A DNA stretch of 64,000 nt from Hypoxylon rubiginosum (lineage: Eukaryota > Ascomycota > Sordariomycetes > Xylariales > Hypoxylaceae): NCBI GenBank assembly GCA_902806565.1, contig CADCXA010000062.1:682001-746000 (forward strand), in the 5' to 3' direction. Below are positions 43,133-55,597 of this stretch, in pieces. Both the position numbers and the translations under genes were made by a program. The first letter of the stretch is position 1. Each line of letters begins with the position of its first letter. Below the pieces are notes generated by a model. That model made no database searches and was not told the DNA's origin. It saw nothing but the letters and a program-made list of their open reading frames with translations.

Positions 43133-46100
43133 CTACGAGAACTTACTCGTGATACTCCCCAGTATGAGATTCCTCTTCTGCCTGTTCACGAATTTTCCAG
43201 CATCCTCGGCCCACTTCTGACTGCTGTCCGCAACGGATTCCAGACCGTCGTTCACGATATTCAATCTCTCGGTCCTCTCATTTAGCTGTCTGGTGAGGTA
43301 GTCACCCCAACCCTCTTGGCTGCCGCTTGACGAATAACCCGGGCTAGACGGCCCCGCTCGTAGATTACGTTCCATAGCCGTCGTTGCATTCATCATGCGC
43401 TTGCTAGGCGGCCGGCTAGGACCGCCGATCAAGAGATCAAGATCTGTAGGCGAGACGTACTGGGTGCCCGAGATCCACTGCACATTTGAGATGGTCGGCC
43501 GCGGTGGTATTTCGAGCGCGGGGTTGATGAGCTTGTCGGCCGTGTTCTCGATCTCCTGGCCGGCACCCCATACCTGAAGGATCGCAAGCTCAGACGGCCC
43601 TGTCCAGCAGAATACCTCTCCGTTCTCCGTAACAACGGAGCTGTCAGCTCGACTGCCATCCATCATGGGTAGCGGATAGCTTCCGAGTTCCTTGAGACCC
43701 GGGAGGCTGAAGGCTCTCGCTATCCGGTCTCCGAAGACGCCAACCAAGGCCATGCCCTGTAGCTCAAACTCGGTCACCGCAGCAGCGTCGCAGAGATAAT
43801 CATCAAAAGACTTCGATGCTCCTTTGGATGTGGCTGGCTTGAAAATGCGAGCTTCGCTTTGTGTCACTGCAGCCAAGTTAGAATTTGCCCCGATTTCATT
43901 CATACACAAGGCAACTTACCAACGACGAGTAATCCGTTGACATGTCTGCCTTCTCGAAGCCCGGCAACAGCGGGACCCGTAGCTAGAGCGGGTTTTCCGG
44001 AGTCTGCAACAATAGGGCAGATAGAAATTACTCTGTCATTCAGATGAGCTACTCCTGCCAATGTAGCATTATACCCAGGGCCGGATGGTAGTAGCTTGAA
44101 TGTGATGACCTTGCCCAAATTGGTACCGACGAAGCAGCAGATGCTGGAATACTTGTCTTCGTCCAATGTCATCACACCGAATTCAATCACCACCGGCCAC
44201 TCTTTAGCCGCTGGTGCGTGAGAACGGCTCTTTAGGAATGACGTTCGCTTCTCGTGCTTCACAAACTCGGTCATTGATGCTTGGAACATGATAGAAGGCC
44301 CTCGAAGATCAATGATACTAAAGAACCCGTTTTCGGACCCGGCAGCGACGAATCCTGCATCTGAAGCTTTTAGGGCGCTAATCGGACCTTGCATCATCTC
44401 GTACAGTGAGAAGGGCTGAAGTCCACTCTTAAGGGATGGTTCAGACCTCGAACTAATGTCGGAGATGCCGCCAGGGTTGGATTCGACTTTTAGATTCGAT
44501 GGCTTGCCGAAGTATTCATTACCACCCCATCGATACATGACGATCTCGCCCCTACTTGTACCAACGGCGAATTCGCCAGTGCCAGAGGCCAAGGCCATAG
44601 CAGTGATGTTGACATCTTCATAACGATCCAGGGCTCTGGCAACATCAACTTGTAGCTGGGAGGGATTCTCAATTTCATCGCCATGGCCCACGTCCCAAAT
44701 CCGAACCGTGCTATCCGCATGGGCGACTTGAATGATTGTCCGCCCCTCAAATCGTCGGCGCGTTAGTTGTGCCTCGGCGCCTCCTTTTAGTAGCGGTTCA
44801 CCCTGACTCCGATTTTCAACCATCCCAAGCCACCGACCACGATCAAGTTCAGTAACAGAAAATTTCGTCGCAAACGGGTGTACAAAGGATAAGGACGGGT
44901 GTAGTTGATTTGTCGGCGAGATAGGATAGCCACTTGGGAAGCTCATTGTCATGATTTCCCCGGACGAGAGTAAAGTCATAATGGCAATCGGGTCTTGACC
45001 CCCGGCAAAATGAGGAGATAGACGTGGAATAAGATAGAAACCAGCAACCTCAGCTCCAGGGGGCGTCTCTAACGTAAGTTGGCGTTTGCCTTTTGTATAA
45101 TCCGACAAGATTTGCCATGACGAAGTTGCATAATTAGGCGTAACTCCAAATTCAATGAAAGTGAGACCATTCGAAGGTTCATCCAGCCTGTGGCCACCAG
45201 CCACGAGAATGCCGCTATCCTCCGGGTTCTGTTTACAGCACCAGGCGATTCGCACGTATGGATGCTTTGGATCACTCGCGGCTCCTGGGTTCGGCACAGG
45301 GCGGTCGATGTTGTGCTCATAGAGCGTTCGCGCCATGACCACACGTCCGTCTTTCGAATCCCAGAATACCAAGCTTCCATCATCGTGCGCTGTCAGCACG
45401 AAGGTCCCAGTAGGATGCCACAAGGCTTGTGTAACCTTGGGTTTCCTCGCAGATTCTACAAGTTGACACGAACCTCCTGGGGCACCAGGGGGTATTTGAT
45501 ATTCGAAGAATTTGTTGGGTACGTTCTGCTTGAAGGAGAAGATTACCACACCATGAGTATAGGCAATCAGCAACTTGCCAATGTCGCGAGGGTGTAGCTG
45601 CATAGAGACTATAGCCACAGCCCTCGCCGACGGGTTTTGTTCTGTCCAAAAGTTGGGGAGTCGAAATGGCGACATTCGTTCCCGGTCGAGATCATATGCA
45701 CATATATCCCCTGATTGCATGCCCAGGAAACACCAGTCCAGCATTGGGTCGGTAACCATGCAGGTAACGGCGCCGGGAGCACGAAAGCTCGTAACCTTTT
45801 TGCCCTTATCCAAATCCCATATTGTCACCTCGTGCTTGTCGTCGAGACTGACCAGGCGGTTGGCACAGAATTGTAGGTCTACGAAGGAACACTTTCGAGT
45901 CGGGATGAGGAACTTCTGGACACGGCTTTGACCGAAGACATAGATTCTTCCGCTGCCGAATTTGGATTCATTTGTACCGATAGCTAGAAGGGATTGTACA
46001 GGTTCGTAGGCAATGCAGCTATATTGATAGTTCAGAGTTAGCCCTGGGATTGCATGACAGACTGCATGTAGCCTTTCACAAATCACATTGATGGTCAGGA

Positions 46101-46229
46101 CAGAACATACCCTATCTGAGAATTGATTCCGTATCGCGCACGATCGTCTGGTATGAAGGAGCCGGGTAGAATGTTGGCAGACAGGTCATTTTGCATGCCT
46201 GCCTGTTTCCCTCGAAGAAAGCTCGCCAT
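43133..46229 (-). CDS. Sro7/Lgl/tomosyn-type WD protein of exocytosis, 983 aa
   Basis: Homologue of yeast Sro7/Sro77 and animal Lgl/tomosyn, which bind exocytic SNAREs and Rab GTPases to promote vesicle fusion at sites of polarised growth. Exons are 46111-46229, 43920-46018 and 43133-43866, together 2952 nt in frame. The start at 46229 gives MASFLRGKQAG. The first intron acceptor is placed at 46019 because it joins RYGINSQIG to CIAYEPVQSLLAIGTNES, the conserved opening of the first propeller. WD-like strands run through most of the protein. Lgl-family landmarks include VVVTQSEARIFKP and CDAAAV after the last intron. The final 55 residues contain an R-SNARE-like amphipathic segment (QLNERTERLNIVNDGLESV and onward), as in tomosyn. 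A GTAAGT lies just before the stop, so another C-terminus is possible. Complete and likely functional. Confidence 0.92.
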
Positions 46230-46757
46230 GGTTTAAGGAGTCGTTGATGTACAAGCTTCGTTTTGTTCCTGACCCAAAGGACCCAAAGACCCAAATATCC
46301 CCAGAAGCCAGTGCTAGCGCTGGTATTCTAGGTACAGTGGGTTGCCTAAGTAAAGGTTAGGTGCCTATTAATGAGGGCATACGTCATCAGGTGAGAGTTC
46401 TCAGGACCCCGCCAAAGTCCGAAACACAAGCAACAGCCACAGCCCGCCGTAACCAAGCCACAGGCTTTGTCACGCTTCATACAAAGTTGGTTGCCGTAAT
46501 AAAATCAAAGTCATTGAAAACCAGAAAGACATGAGGCAGCAAATTGATGTTCCTAACAGGAAGTGACTTCGTTTGTTGTCTCTTTTTGGTCACTGTAGAG
46601 GACATGTAACTAAAGAACCCATCTTATTCAGTTCTTGTGTTGTCTCGTGACTTGGGTTAAAATCGATGGGCTTGCTCTATCCGTAAATCCAGATGACAGT
46701 CAGCGTGATTCTTAATTCCAGTCCCCACGAGTATTGAGCAAACAATTCTTTTCATGT
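46230..46757. other. Spacer: Sro7 promoter and carrier 3' flank
   Basis: A 528-bp intergenic region between two minus-strand genes. It has normal composition. A small CCTAA / TTAGG hairpin lies near 46350, and no further gene or clear motif is seen. Confidence 0.5.
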
Positions 46758-47654
46758 CTATATCGGCTCTACTCTTTTATGTCTCCCCTGTCCGAGCTCA
46801 AGCATAATCCATTCGTAAACGGCCCATTGGACAGCGTTGACAATGAAGGCTCTAACACTACACACAGTCAAGCCTCTGAAGAATACCCGCGCACCACCTT
46901 CTCTATATGCATTCCTAGCAACTTCAACCGCCCCCATGCGCTTCTGTGGAGGGGAGGCAGATGAACCAAGTAGCGGTGTCGTCGTTGCATCAAAAGTCTG
47001 TGCCTGAACTCTCGTCTTAATCACGTCGAGGGGGAATATGCTAACCCAGGAGACAACGCCAGCCAGTCCTCCGCAAAGTAGAACTTTAGCAGCGTCTTGC
47101 GAGAATGTGGAGCTGTTCTGCCGACTAGATTCAACCCACTTACTAGTCAGCTCGTAGGACCAAAAGTAGAATCCGTATCCGACGCTGTCCCTAAGAGCCG
47201 TGACAGCACCGCCGAAGTATAGGCCCCTGATACCCTCGGTCTTAAAGACTTGCTTCGCGATGCTCCAGCTCGAGGCAGGCGGCGAGGATAGCTGAGCTCG
47301 ACACTTGATTAACTCGGTAGGTGTGCTCACGACCCAGGTAGCCTGGCCGCCAATGGCGCCGGCGAACCATGTTGTCCAAAGATTTGATGGGACATTCAGC
47401 GCGGCATTGATGGCAGTCTCGCTGCGGTTATAAGAGACGAAGAGGAGGGCATTAAGAGCACCGTAGCCGAGAACGGGGGCGGCGGTTCCAGTTACTAAGG
47501 CGGACTTGCTCTCGAACTGCCGTACATACGATGTGGCCGTCTGGGAAGATAGGGCGTCGCGGGCTTGGAGACGGACTTTAATAAGATCGAGCGGATTGCC
47601 GGTGAGAATGCCAACGGCCCCGCTGATATATCCGGCCCAGAAGTCGGCGGACAT
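46758..47654 (-). CDS. Mitochondrial carrier (SLC25) family protein, 298 aa
   Basis: A single-exon gene for a six-helix transporter of the inner mitochondrial membrane. The three-repeat structure is clear: the signature PX[DE]XX[KR] occurs as PLDLIKVR (residues 21-28), PTELIKCR (112-119) and PLDVIKTR (208-215), and the length of 298 is typical. The second and third repeats have the usual EGIRGLYFGG and EGGARVFFRG segments. The first has a divergent matrix loop lacking the EG..GLY motif, as in several members of the carnitine/basic amino acid carrier branch. The substrate cannot be read from the sequence; carnitine, ornithine-like or another amino acid are options. The start is the first ATG and the frame is closed upstream. 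It is the last intact gene before the next RIP desert and shows no damage. Confidence 0.92.
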   Translation of the reverse strand: MSADFWAGYISGAVGILTGNPLDLIKVRLQARDALSSQTATSYVRQFESKSALVTGTAAPVLGYGALNALLFVSYNRSETAINAALNVPSNLWTTWFAGAIGGQATWVVSTPTELIKCRAQLSSPPASSWSIAKQVFKTEGIRGLYFGGAVTALRDSVGYGFYFWSYELTSKWVESSRQNSSTFSQDAAKVLLCGGLAGVVSWVSIFPLDVIKTRVQAQTFDATTTPLLGSSASPPQKRMGAVEVARNAYREGGARVFFRGLTVCSVRAFIVNAVQWAVYEWIMLELGQGRHKRVEPI

Positions 47655-48499
47655 AATGCCAGATTTCGACCTCTTATATTTAAGGTTTCTAGACCACGGT
47701 GTCCAATGGCATGAGTATTAATTAGAGAATATATAATTTCCGTTTTTTTAAGAGAAACACTCCTTGCGCTGTGTCACTCTCATTATCTAAATACGCTATA
47801 TCCGCTTTATACATACCTAGCGCCAAAAATCCCGCACTAACAGCTATCCATACAAATATGCTGTAAAATTATTAATGTATAAATAAGCCAGCTATCCCAG
47901 GTACGGATATTTTAATTAAATTTAAATATGTTCCCACCCTTAAATTCCAAATATCTTCACCATTATATATACCTAAATCATACACCTAGAATCAAAAGAT
48001 TCGCCTAATTGAGAGCTTTCTAATGATACCGGCCTCGACCTGGTGCATGCCTTAGTTATAGAGATATTTAAGTATAAAAGTTGGCATTTTTAATTTAAGT
48101 AGGGGCAAAAGGGGGTCACGTGACACCCTTTAAAGCCAACTTTCGCGACCAGATGCCCTACCTTTAATGTGATATTTAATTAAAACCAGATATCCATACA
48201 GCGTGTAACCTGTATTGGAGTTCTTACCTTTTTTTACTCTATTTAACGATCAAGGCTACAGAACTTTCAATCCATAATCAATTAAATTATTACATAGGAT
48301 ATGTAAGAATTGGCCATTTTAGTAGTTAATAATTCGGCCTTTTACCAACCGGGGCGCTAACAGATTTATATACAAATTGCAGCGATAATTGTTAGTGCGA
48401 AGATTAAATATACGCTAATTAACATACAACGTAAATAAATAACGAAAGTAATAATAATAATAGTGATTATTAACCGCCAAAAAACCGTTATATTATAGT
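47655..48499. other. Upstream flank of the carrier, grading into desert
   Basis: Composition falls steadily to AT-rich over about 850 bases, as expected from RIP leaking out of the neighbouring repeat. It holds the carrier promoter and a palindrome around 48115, described separately. No gene is seen. Confidence 0.6.
48108..48131. repeat. Palindrome around GTCACGTGAC
   Basis: GTCACGTGAC is a perfect palindrome containing the E-box CACGTG; it extends to an 11-bp arm each side with one mismatch (AAGGGGGTCAC / GTGACACCCTT). Further out, AAAGTTGGC on the left pairs with GCCAACTTT on the right. It could be a remnant of an inverted-repeat element, or a basic helix-loop-helix site for the carrier gene about 460 bases away. 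Confidence 0.5.
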
Positions 48500-51400
48500 T
48501 ATCCTAAAACCTTTTTTAAAATATAATAAGCGTGTTAAATTAAAATTATTTTATATTATTATATATAATAATTTATTTAATAAATTTTATTTAAAAATAT
48601 ATTATTAAAAAGTATTTTATATTATATTTTTTTTTTATTAATTAAAAATAGTTTTTAGTTATTATTTTTATTATTAAAATTATATTTTATTAATAACTTT
48701 ATAAGTTTTTAAATTTATTAGTTTTATAAGTTAATTTATAAAAGGTTTATTTATTATAATTTAAATAACTTAAATATTATTAATATAATAAAAAAAATAA
48801 ATATAATATTTTATAATTTTATATTTTTTAGTTTTATTTTATTTTTTTAATACGCTTTAATATTTTTTAAAAATAACTTTAAATATATAATTAAAAAAAA
48901 AAAATTAATATAAGTTTTTAATAAATATAAATTTATTTAAAGTAGTTTATTATATATAGAAACTTTTTAAAAACCTTGTAATTTTTTATAAAAAAATCTA
49001 AATATAAGGTTTTATTTTAATTTTTAAAGAATTTATATAATTCTTTTAATTATTTTTAGAAAAACGCTAGTATTTTTTTATAAAATAATATATAGTTTAA
49101 GGTTTTTATTTTTTTATAAAAGTAATTTAAATTAATATTTTAATATTTAAATTTTTTATAATATTAAATAAAATCTTTATATTTAATCCTTATAATAAAA
49201 TACTAATAAAATATTAATCTAAAGAATTTTTATAATTTTTTAAAGCAGTTTAATTAATAATTAAGGTTTTAGTTTTTATATTTTATAAATAAATTAACCT
49301 TAACTTTTTTTTATTAATTTTCTTAATAATATCTAACGATTTTATATATTATAAACTTAATATTATATATTATTTATAAGTAATTTATATTAATTTTATT
49401 AAATTTTATATCTTTTTTAACTAGCTAGTTTATAAATTTATTTTTATTTATTTTATAATAACTAAGGTATTATTTAACCTTAATATTATAAATGTTAATA
49501 GTTTTATAAAATTTATAATATATTTATTATAAAGATATTATAATATTATTTTTTAACCTTTAAATAACTTTTATATTATTAAAATATATTTATATTTTAT
49601 ATTAATAAAAATATTAAAGTTTTATTAAAATATATTTTAAATTTTTTTAAGCTTTTATTACTTTTATATTAAAAATTATAAAGTAAAAATAAAGCTTCCT
49701 TTTATTCTTTATTATTAATTTATTACCTTAAAAAATAATTACCTTATAATTAATATTTAATTATTTTTTTAATTTATTTATATATATTATAACATTTATT
49801 TTTAAAAAAATAATAAGTTATTTCTTAAAAACCTTAACTATTTTTATTTTTAATAATTTTTCTATAAAATCCTTTTTAAACTTTAAAGGATATTATAATA
49901 ATATTAATAATAGTTTTTTTATTAATAATAAAAGTTTATTTATAATTTATATTTTAGTTTTAAATTTTTAAAAACTTTTAATATTTTTGTTTTTATTTAT
50001 TACTTTTAACTTTATTTTAAGAATAAAAAAGTATTTATAATTTATTATATATAATTAATATATAAAACGTTTTAACGTTATATTTAAAAGTTTTTTATAT
50101 TATTAAAAACTTTAAATCTTTATATAATATAAAAATTAAAATAATTCTTTAAATTAATAATATAATTTTAATAATTATTTTAATCGTTTTATTAATTTTA
50201 ACGATATATTTATTTATTTTAATATTAATTACTTTTTTATTAAATTATACTAGGTTTTTTTACAGGTTTAACTTATTTTTTATATTATATTTTAATATTA
50301 TATAATATTATTAATAATATATAAATAATAATTATTTTTTATAACTTATCTGTTAAAAGTTTATAAACTATATTAGTTAAATTATATATATATTAAACTA
50401 ATAATATATTTTTATTAATTTGTTTTATTATATATTTTTTAAAATTAAGTTTTTTATTAAATTATATGTTTAATTATTTAAATGTTAATACTTTTTTCCT
50501 TAATATAAATAAAAATATAAACTTTATAATAAATATTTTATTAATTATAATAAGTAAGTTTTTAATATTCTTAGTTTTTATTAAATAAAGTAACTTATAT
50601 TTTTTAAAAACGAAATATATTTTATTTATAAAATTTTATTTTTTTAAGCTTTTTATATTATTTATTAACAGTTTTATGTTTTTTTATAAAATATATAATA
50701 CCTTGTAAAAATAAATATTATTTATATAATTAAACTTTAGTTTTATATCTTATTTTAAAGCTTTTATTAAATAAAAAATATAAAAAATAAATAATAAAAA
50801 TAAACCTTAAAATATATTATATTTAATAATAATATACCTAGTAATTATATTTTTAAAATATACTTTTATTTTCTAGGTTTTTAAAAAAAATTATACTAAG
50901 TTTAAATATTATATTAACTAGTTTTACTAATATATTTATACTAAAAAACGTTTTTTTAAAAAAGTATTAAAAACTTTTTATATATTAAATATAATTATAA
51001 ATATTTTATATTTATTAGTTAATATATACTTTATATTATAAATAAAAAATATTATAAGATTTATAGTTAATTTTAAAAAAAAGTGTTATAATATTATAAG
51101 CTTATTATATTATATATTAAAATTATTTATGTTATTTTTTTTATAAAAAGCTTTTTTAAGTTTTTATTTAAATAAAATAATAATATTATAAAACGTTATA
51201 AACGTAGTAAGGATTTATTTTTTTTATTTAGTTTAAATATTATAATTATTTTTACTTAATATTATTTTATAAAAAAATATATTTTTTATAAATATTATAA
51301 AAAGATTTTATATATATAATGTTTAATATATTTTTAATAAGTTTATAAAAACTGGATTATAATTTAGTTTATATTTAAAAAAATATTAAAAACTTTTATT

Positions 51401-54400
51401 ATATATTTTTTTATTTTTTTTATAATAAAGGTTTTAATTTATAGTAATTTTTATTCCCTTAAGTTTTAATTAATTAACAGGTTATAATTTAAGTTGTTAT
51501 TAATGTTAAAATGTTTAAAGATTTTTTTTCTTAATGTTTTTATTTTTTTTATATTATTTTTAATAATTTTATTATTTATTTTAAAAAAAAAAAAAGTTAT
51601 TTTAAATGTAAGTTTATATTAGTTTATTATTTTATAAAATTTAAAACTTATATAAACCTTATTTATAATATTATACTAGTAGGCTTTTTTAACTTTTTAA
51701 ACCACTAAGTGAAAATATTATTATTTTAAAATATATTTTTTTTTTTTTAAGTTTTTTTATGTTTTTATTTCCTTAAATTTTATTTAAATTATTTTATATT
51801 TTTTAGTTTATTAGTTTACTTATTTATAAAAAAGTTATTTTAATTTATTTATAATTTATATAACTTCCTTAAAAACCTTTATAAATTTTTTTATATAATT
51901 ATTAAACTTTTTATTAAAATTTATATTATATATTTTTAATAAGGTTTTAACGTTTATTTATATTAACCTTATAAAACGTTTTAAATTATTATTACTTATT
52001 TTATATTATAATTTTTATAATAATTTTATAAGTTATTTAAAGATTATAATTAAAAGAAAATAATAATTAATTTTATTTTAAAGTTTATTAGTAATTATTG
52101 TTTTTATAAATAAAATATTAAAAAATATTATATTTATTACTAAGTTTAAATATTAAGTAGCTTATTTTAATATACTTATAAAAATTATATTATTAGTTAC
52201 TAATTAATTTATTAAGTTATATTTTTTATCTTAGTTTTTATAGTTAGGTTTAAAGTTTAAATAACGTATATTAAAATTCTTGTTAATTAAATAGTTAAAA
52301 GGCGGTTTTAAATTAATAATATAATTAATAATTTTATTTTTCCTAATTTTTTAATAAATATTAAATATTATATACTTATTAATATTTATTTAAAATATAT
52401 TTTATATAAGGATAAAATGTTTTAATTATATTCGTTAAAAGGTTTTTTTTTTAATATAAAATATTATTTTAAACTACTTTTTTTTAATGTTTTATTTATT
52501 AACTAAAAAATATAAAATATAAACTTAGTGATTTTTTATTTTAATGTTATTTTTATACCACGGCTTTTAAATATATATTATATTTATATTATTATTATAA
52601 TAAAATACTAGAAATATATTATATATAATATTATTATAATTTATATTATATTAAATAACTAGTATATTTTACTGGCGTTTTCTTTTTTTTTTTTAACGGT
52701 TTTTTATATAACCGTTTTATTTTACCAAATTATATTTTAATATTAATTTATTTATAAAAAGGGTTTATTTTAATTTATTTTAATTATAATAATAGTTAAA
52801 TAAGTTTTATATTTTATAATATTATTAATAATTAAAATAAAATTTATTTATATATTCCCCTTCTTGTTTTTATTAATTTTAATATTAGAATTTAAATTAA
52901 TATTAAAAAATAAAAACTTACTTTTATTATTATATATAATAAAAGTGATATTTAGTTTAACTATTTAAAATATATAATTTTTACTTTTAGTTTTTTTTTT
53001 ATTTATTTTAACTTTTTATAAAAATGTTTTTCTAGTTTATAATATTATTATAATATTATTATTATTAAAGTTTTAATTATTTTAATCGCTAAGTTAAATA
53101 TATTTATCTTAATATTATTTAATTTCTGTTTATTAAATTAATTAAAGTTATTATTTATTAAATTAAATAATTTATTTTTTTTTTTTTTTAAAAATAATAA
53201 AATAATTATTATAATTTATTAAAAAAGGTTTATAATAATTAATATATTATATTAAATTTATATATAAGTTTAATTTATATAAATTTATTTTTTTATTATA
53301 ATAAATATAATAAAGTTATTTATTATAATATTTAATATTATAATAACCTTAATATTTAAAATTATATTTTTTAATAATAGGTTTTTTTTTTAGTAACTTA
53401 AAAAAATAACTATTATTAAAAAGTTAAAAGGATTTTATAAATATAAAAAAAAAGATAATTTAAATTCTTTTATTAATAATTAAATTTAGTTTTTTATAAA
53501 ATAACTAGTAATTAACAAAATATTATTTTATTTAAACTTTAACTTTATTTTAAATAATTTGTTTAATTAAAATAATTATATTTAACTTAATATATAAAAG
53601 GAAATTATAAAGGATATTTATTATAATATAATTATATTATATTTTTAAAATATTAATAAAGTTTATATTTATTATTTTATTAATATATAACTTATTTTTA
53701 AGTTTAAAAAACTATTAATAAAGTTATTTAATTAAAATTTATACCGTTTATTTAATAACTATAAATATTATATTAAATATATTTAATAATTATAACTTTA
53801 AATTTTTAAATTTTTTATAAAAAGTTATATATAAAATAAAAAATAACTTTTTATTAAATTTATATTTAATTAAAAAGTGTATTAAAAACTTTATATCTTT
53901 TTTTATTATAATATTAAAATTATTAAAAATTAAAAAATTTATTTTAATTAAGGTTTTCTTTATTAAAACTTTATTATAAAAATTATAATTTATATTATTT
54001 TTATTTTAATAACTTGTTTATATTATTTTAATTTACAAAATTTATTTATTTAAATTATTTTTTAATTACTTAAATAATATAATTAGTTAGGAATTTTAAA
54101 TTTATATTAATATATATAACAATTTATTTATAGTTAAAAATATTATTATATTAAAATAACTTATTAGTATTTTTATAAAAAATTTTATTTAAGTTTTATA
54201 TTTAAATAAATGGTTTTTTTTATAAAAGCTTATAAAAGTGTTTAAATTTTTAGTTAAGTTATTTAAAATTTATTTATTTATATAAGTTAGTTAATTTATT
54301 TTATTAAAATAAGGTATAATAATTATTAAAATAATATTGTTTTTATGTTTTAAAGTATTTTTTTTAATAAGGTTAATAATTAAAAAAAGCTATATATTTA

Positions 54401-54640
54401 TAGGTTTTTTTTTTTTATTTTACTTTATTAAATTAAATAAAATAATAGGTTATAATAAACTAATATATTAAATATAATTAATAGTAGTTATAAATTATAA
54501 AAAAGTATATAATATTTTTATTTTTAATAATATTTATGTTTTTTTTATATATAAAGGGTAAATATTTTAAAAATAAAGTTTTAATATTTTAAAGTTTTTA
54601 ACGTGGCGAAATGTTAAACGTTAAAGTTTTAAATATAATA
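48500..54640. other. RIP-degraded desert between the islands
   Basis: Six kilobases of almost pure A/T, with stops in all frames. It must contain degraded repeats, but I could not pair terminal repeats or read any gene in it. Confidence 0.75.
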
Positions 54641-54765
54641 TATACTTATATATTAATAATTATAAGTACATGGATAAAAAATAGCGGGAAAAGTATAGAT
54701 AACAAGAGTGATACAGCGCAAGAAGTATTTCTCTATAAAAAGCAGCTGAAATTTATACTTTTTTA

Positions 54766-55344
54766 TTAAACTTTTTTATTACTAGGTTTAATCGCTTGCT
54801 TTTCTTCTAGCCTAAAATGTGTTTCCAGCTCCGTTCGTAGAGCCACTTCCCCCTCAATGAAGCTGAACACAAACGCAAGTCCAGAAAATTCCATGGCGAT
54901 TAGGAAAACCTTGCTTAGAGCCTGAGTGAATACCTCGATTATTTCTGACTGGGTATGCGCGGGAAACCCTTCGACGAAGGTTTTGGTTGCGCTTGAATAT
55001 GCGTCTCCATGGAGCAGATATCTCTGGGCTGAAACGTCGGTTATTGCAGACGCGTATTGGTTGGTATAAGAATTGAAGATCGCGGATGGTATCGCGACGC
55101 CCCATATGTTGCCAAAGCTCCTAATAAATGTCCAACTGGCTGTAGCAGCAGCAGAATCGGACTCGGCGACGCCCGTCTGGAACGCTGGCAATAATGTATC
55201 TACCACGATACCAGCCCCTAGGGCAGGCAAAATTTGAAGACAGACCCATTCGGCCGTCCCTGAGCCTTTATCTAACACGGACAGAGATCCCACGCCTGCG
55301 GTGAGGAAGGCAAATCCGATGATATGCAGGAGCTTGTATTTCCC
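54766..55344 (-). pseudogene. C-terminal fragment of a TRI12-like MFS efflux pump
   Basis: The last 190 or so residues of a 14-helix major facilitator of the drug/toxin exporter type, a plasma-membrane pump for small molecules. Readable pieces are GKYKLLHIIGFAFLTAG, a helix ILPALGAGIVVDTLLPAFQ, the motif SWTFIRSFGNIWGVAIPSA and a final helix before a charged tail. Family members have about 550-600 residues, so two thirds are missing. The frame starts right after TAG at 55345-55347; ACCTAG directly before GGGAAATAC could be an intron acceptor. MITE copy 4 starts 14 bases upstream, and no MFS coding is seen beyond it. Downstream, the stop is about 100 bases from the desert. A dead remnant unless an exon lies further away. 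Confidence 0.8.
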
Positions 55345-55357
55345 CTAGGTAGATAAT

Positions 55358-55597
55358 GTTAGGACTTGGGTCTTGTTACATAGACCTTGGCCCTTATTAT
55401 CTAGGAGGTATTATGACCCCTGGAATAGTGATATTGGGTGTTTATATTACCAGGGATATCGGAGGCGGAGCTTTTTGGCCTGATGGGCTTTTTTGTTTGT
55501 TATTTTTGTATATATTAAGATGCTTGTAGCTATTAAATTTATAGCTCCTTGTGGAATAATGTTTTAGTTACCCTTATTGCTTGGACGGTCTCATAAT
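55358..55597 (-). mobile_element. MITE copy 4, inverted and RIP-mutated, 240 bp
   Basis: The reverse complement aligns over its full length with copies 1-3. Relative to them it carries many G-to-A changes and some C-to-T (for example ACAGGAACGACGG became ACAAAAATAACAAA), the RIP signature. Its ends have become ATTATGAG and, inverted, GTTAGGAC. No clear duplication remains at its borders. It abuts the broken 5' end of the MFS fragment. Confidence 0.85.

Noticed and set aside
45190..45931. Plus-strand open frames across the Sro7 gene
   Set aside because: No recognisable domain, and they overlap conserved WD coding on the other strand.
46019..46110. Sro7 first intron ending at CCCAG (46044 area) rather than at 46019
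   Set aside because: That acceptor is out of frame with exon 1; ATATAG at 46019-46020 is in frame, has CTAAC upstream and joins conserved residues.
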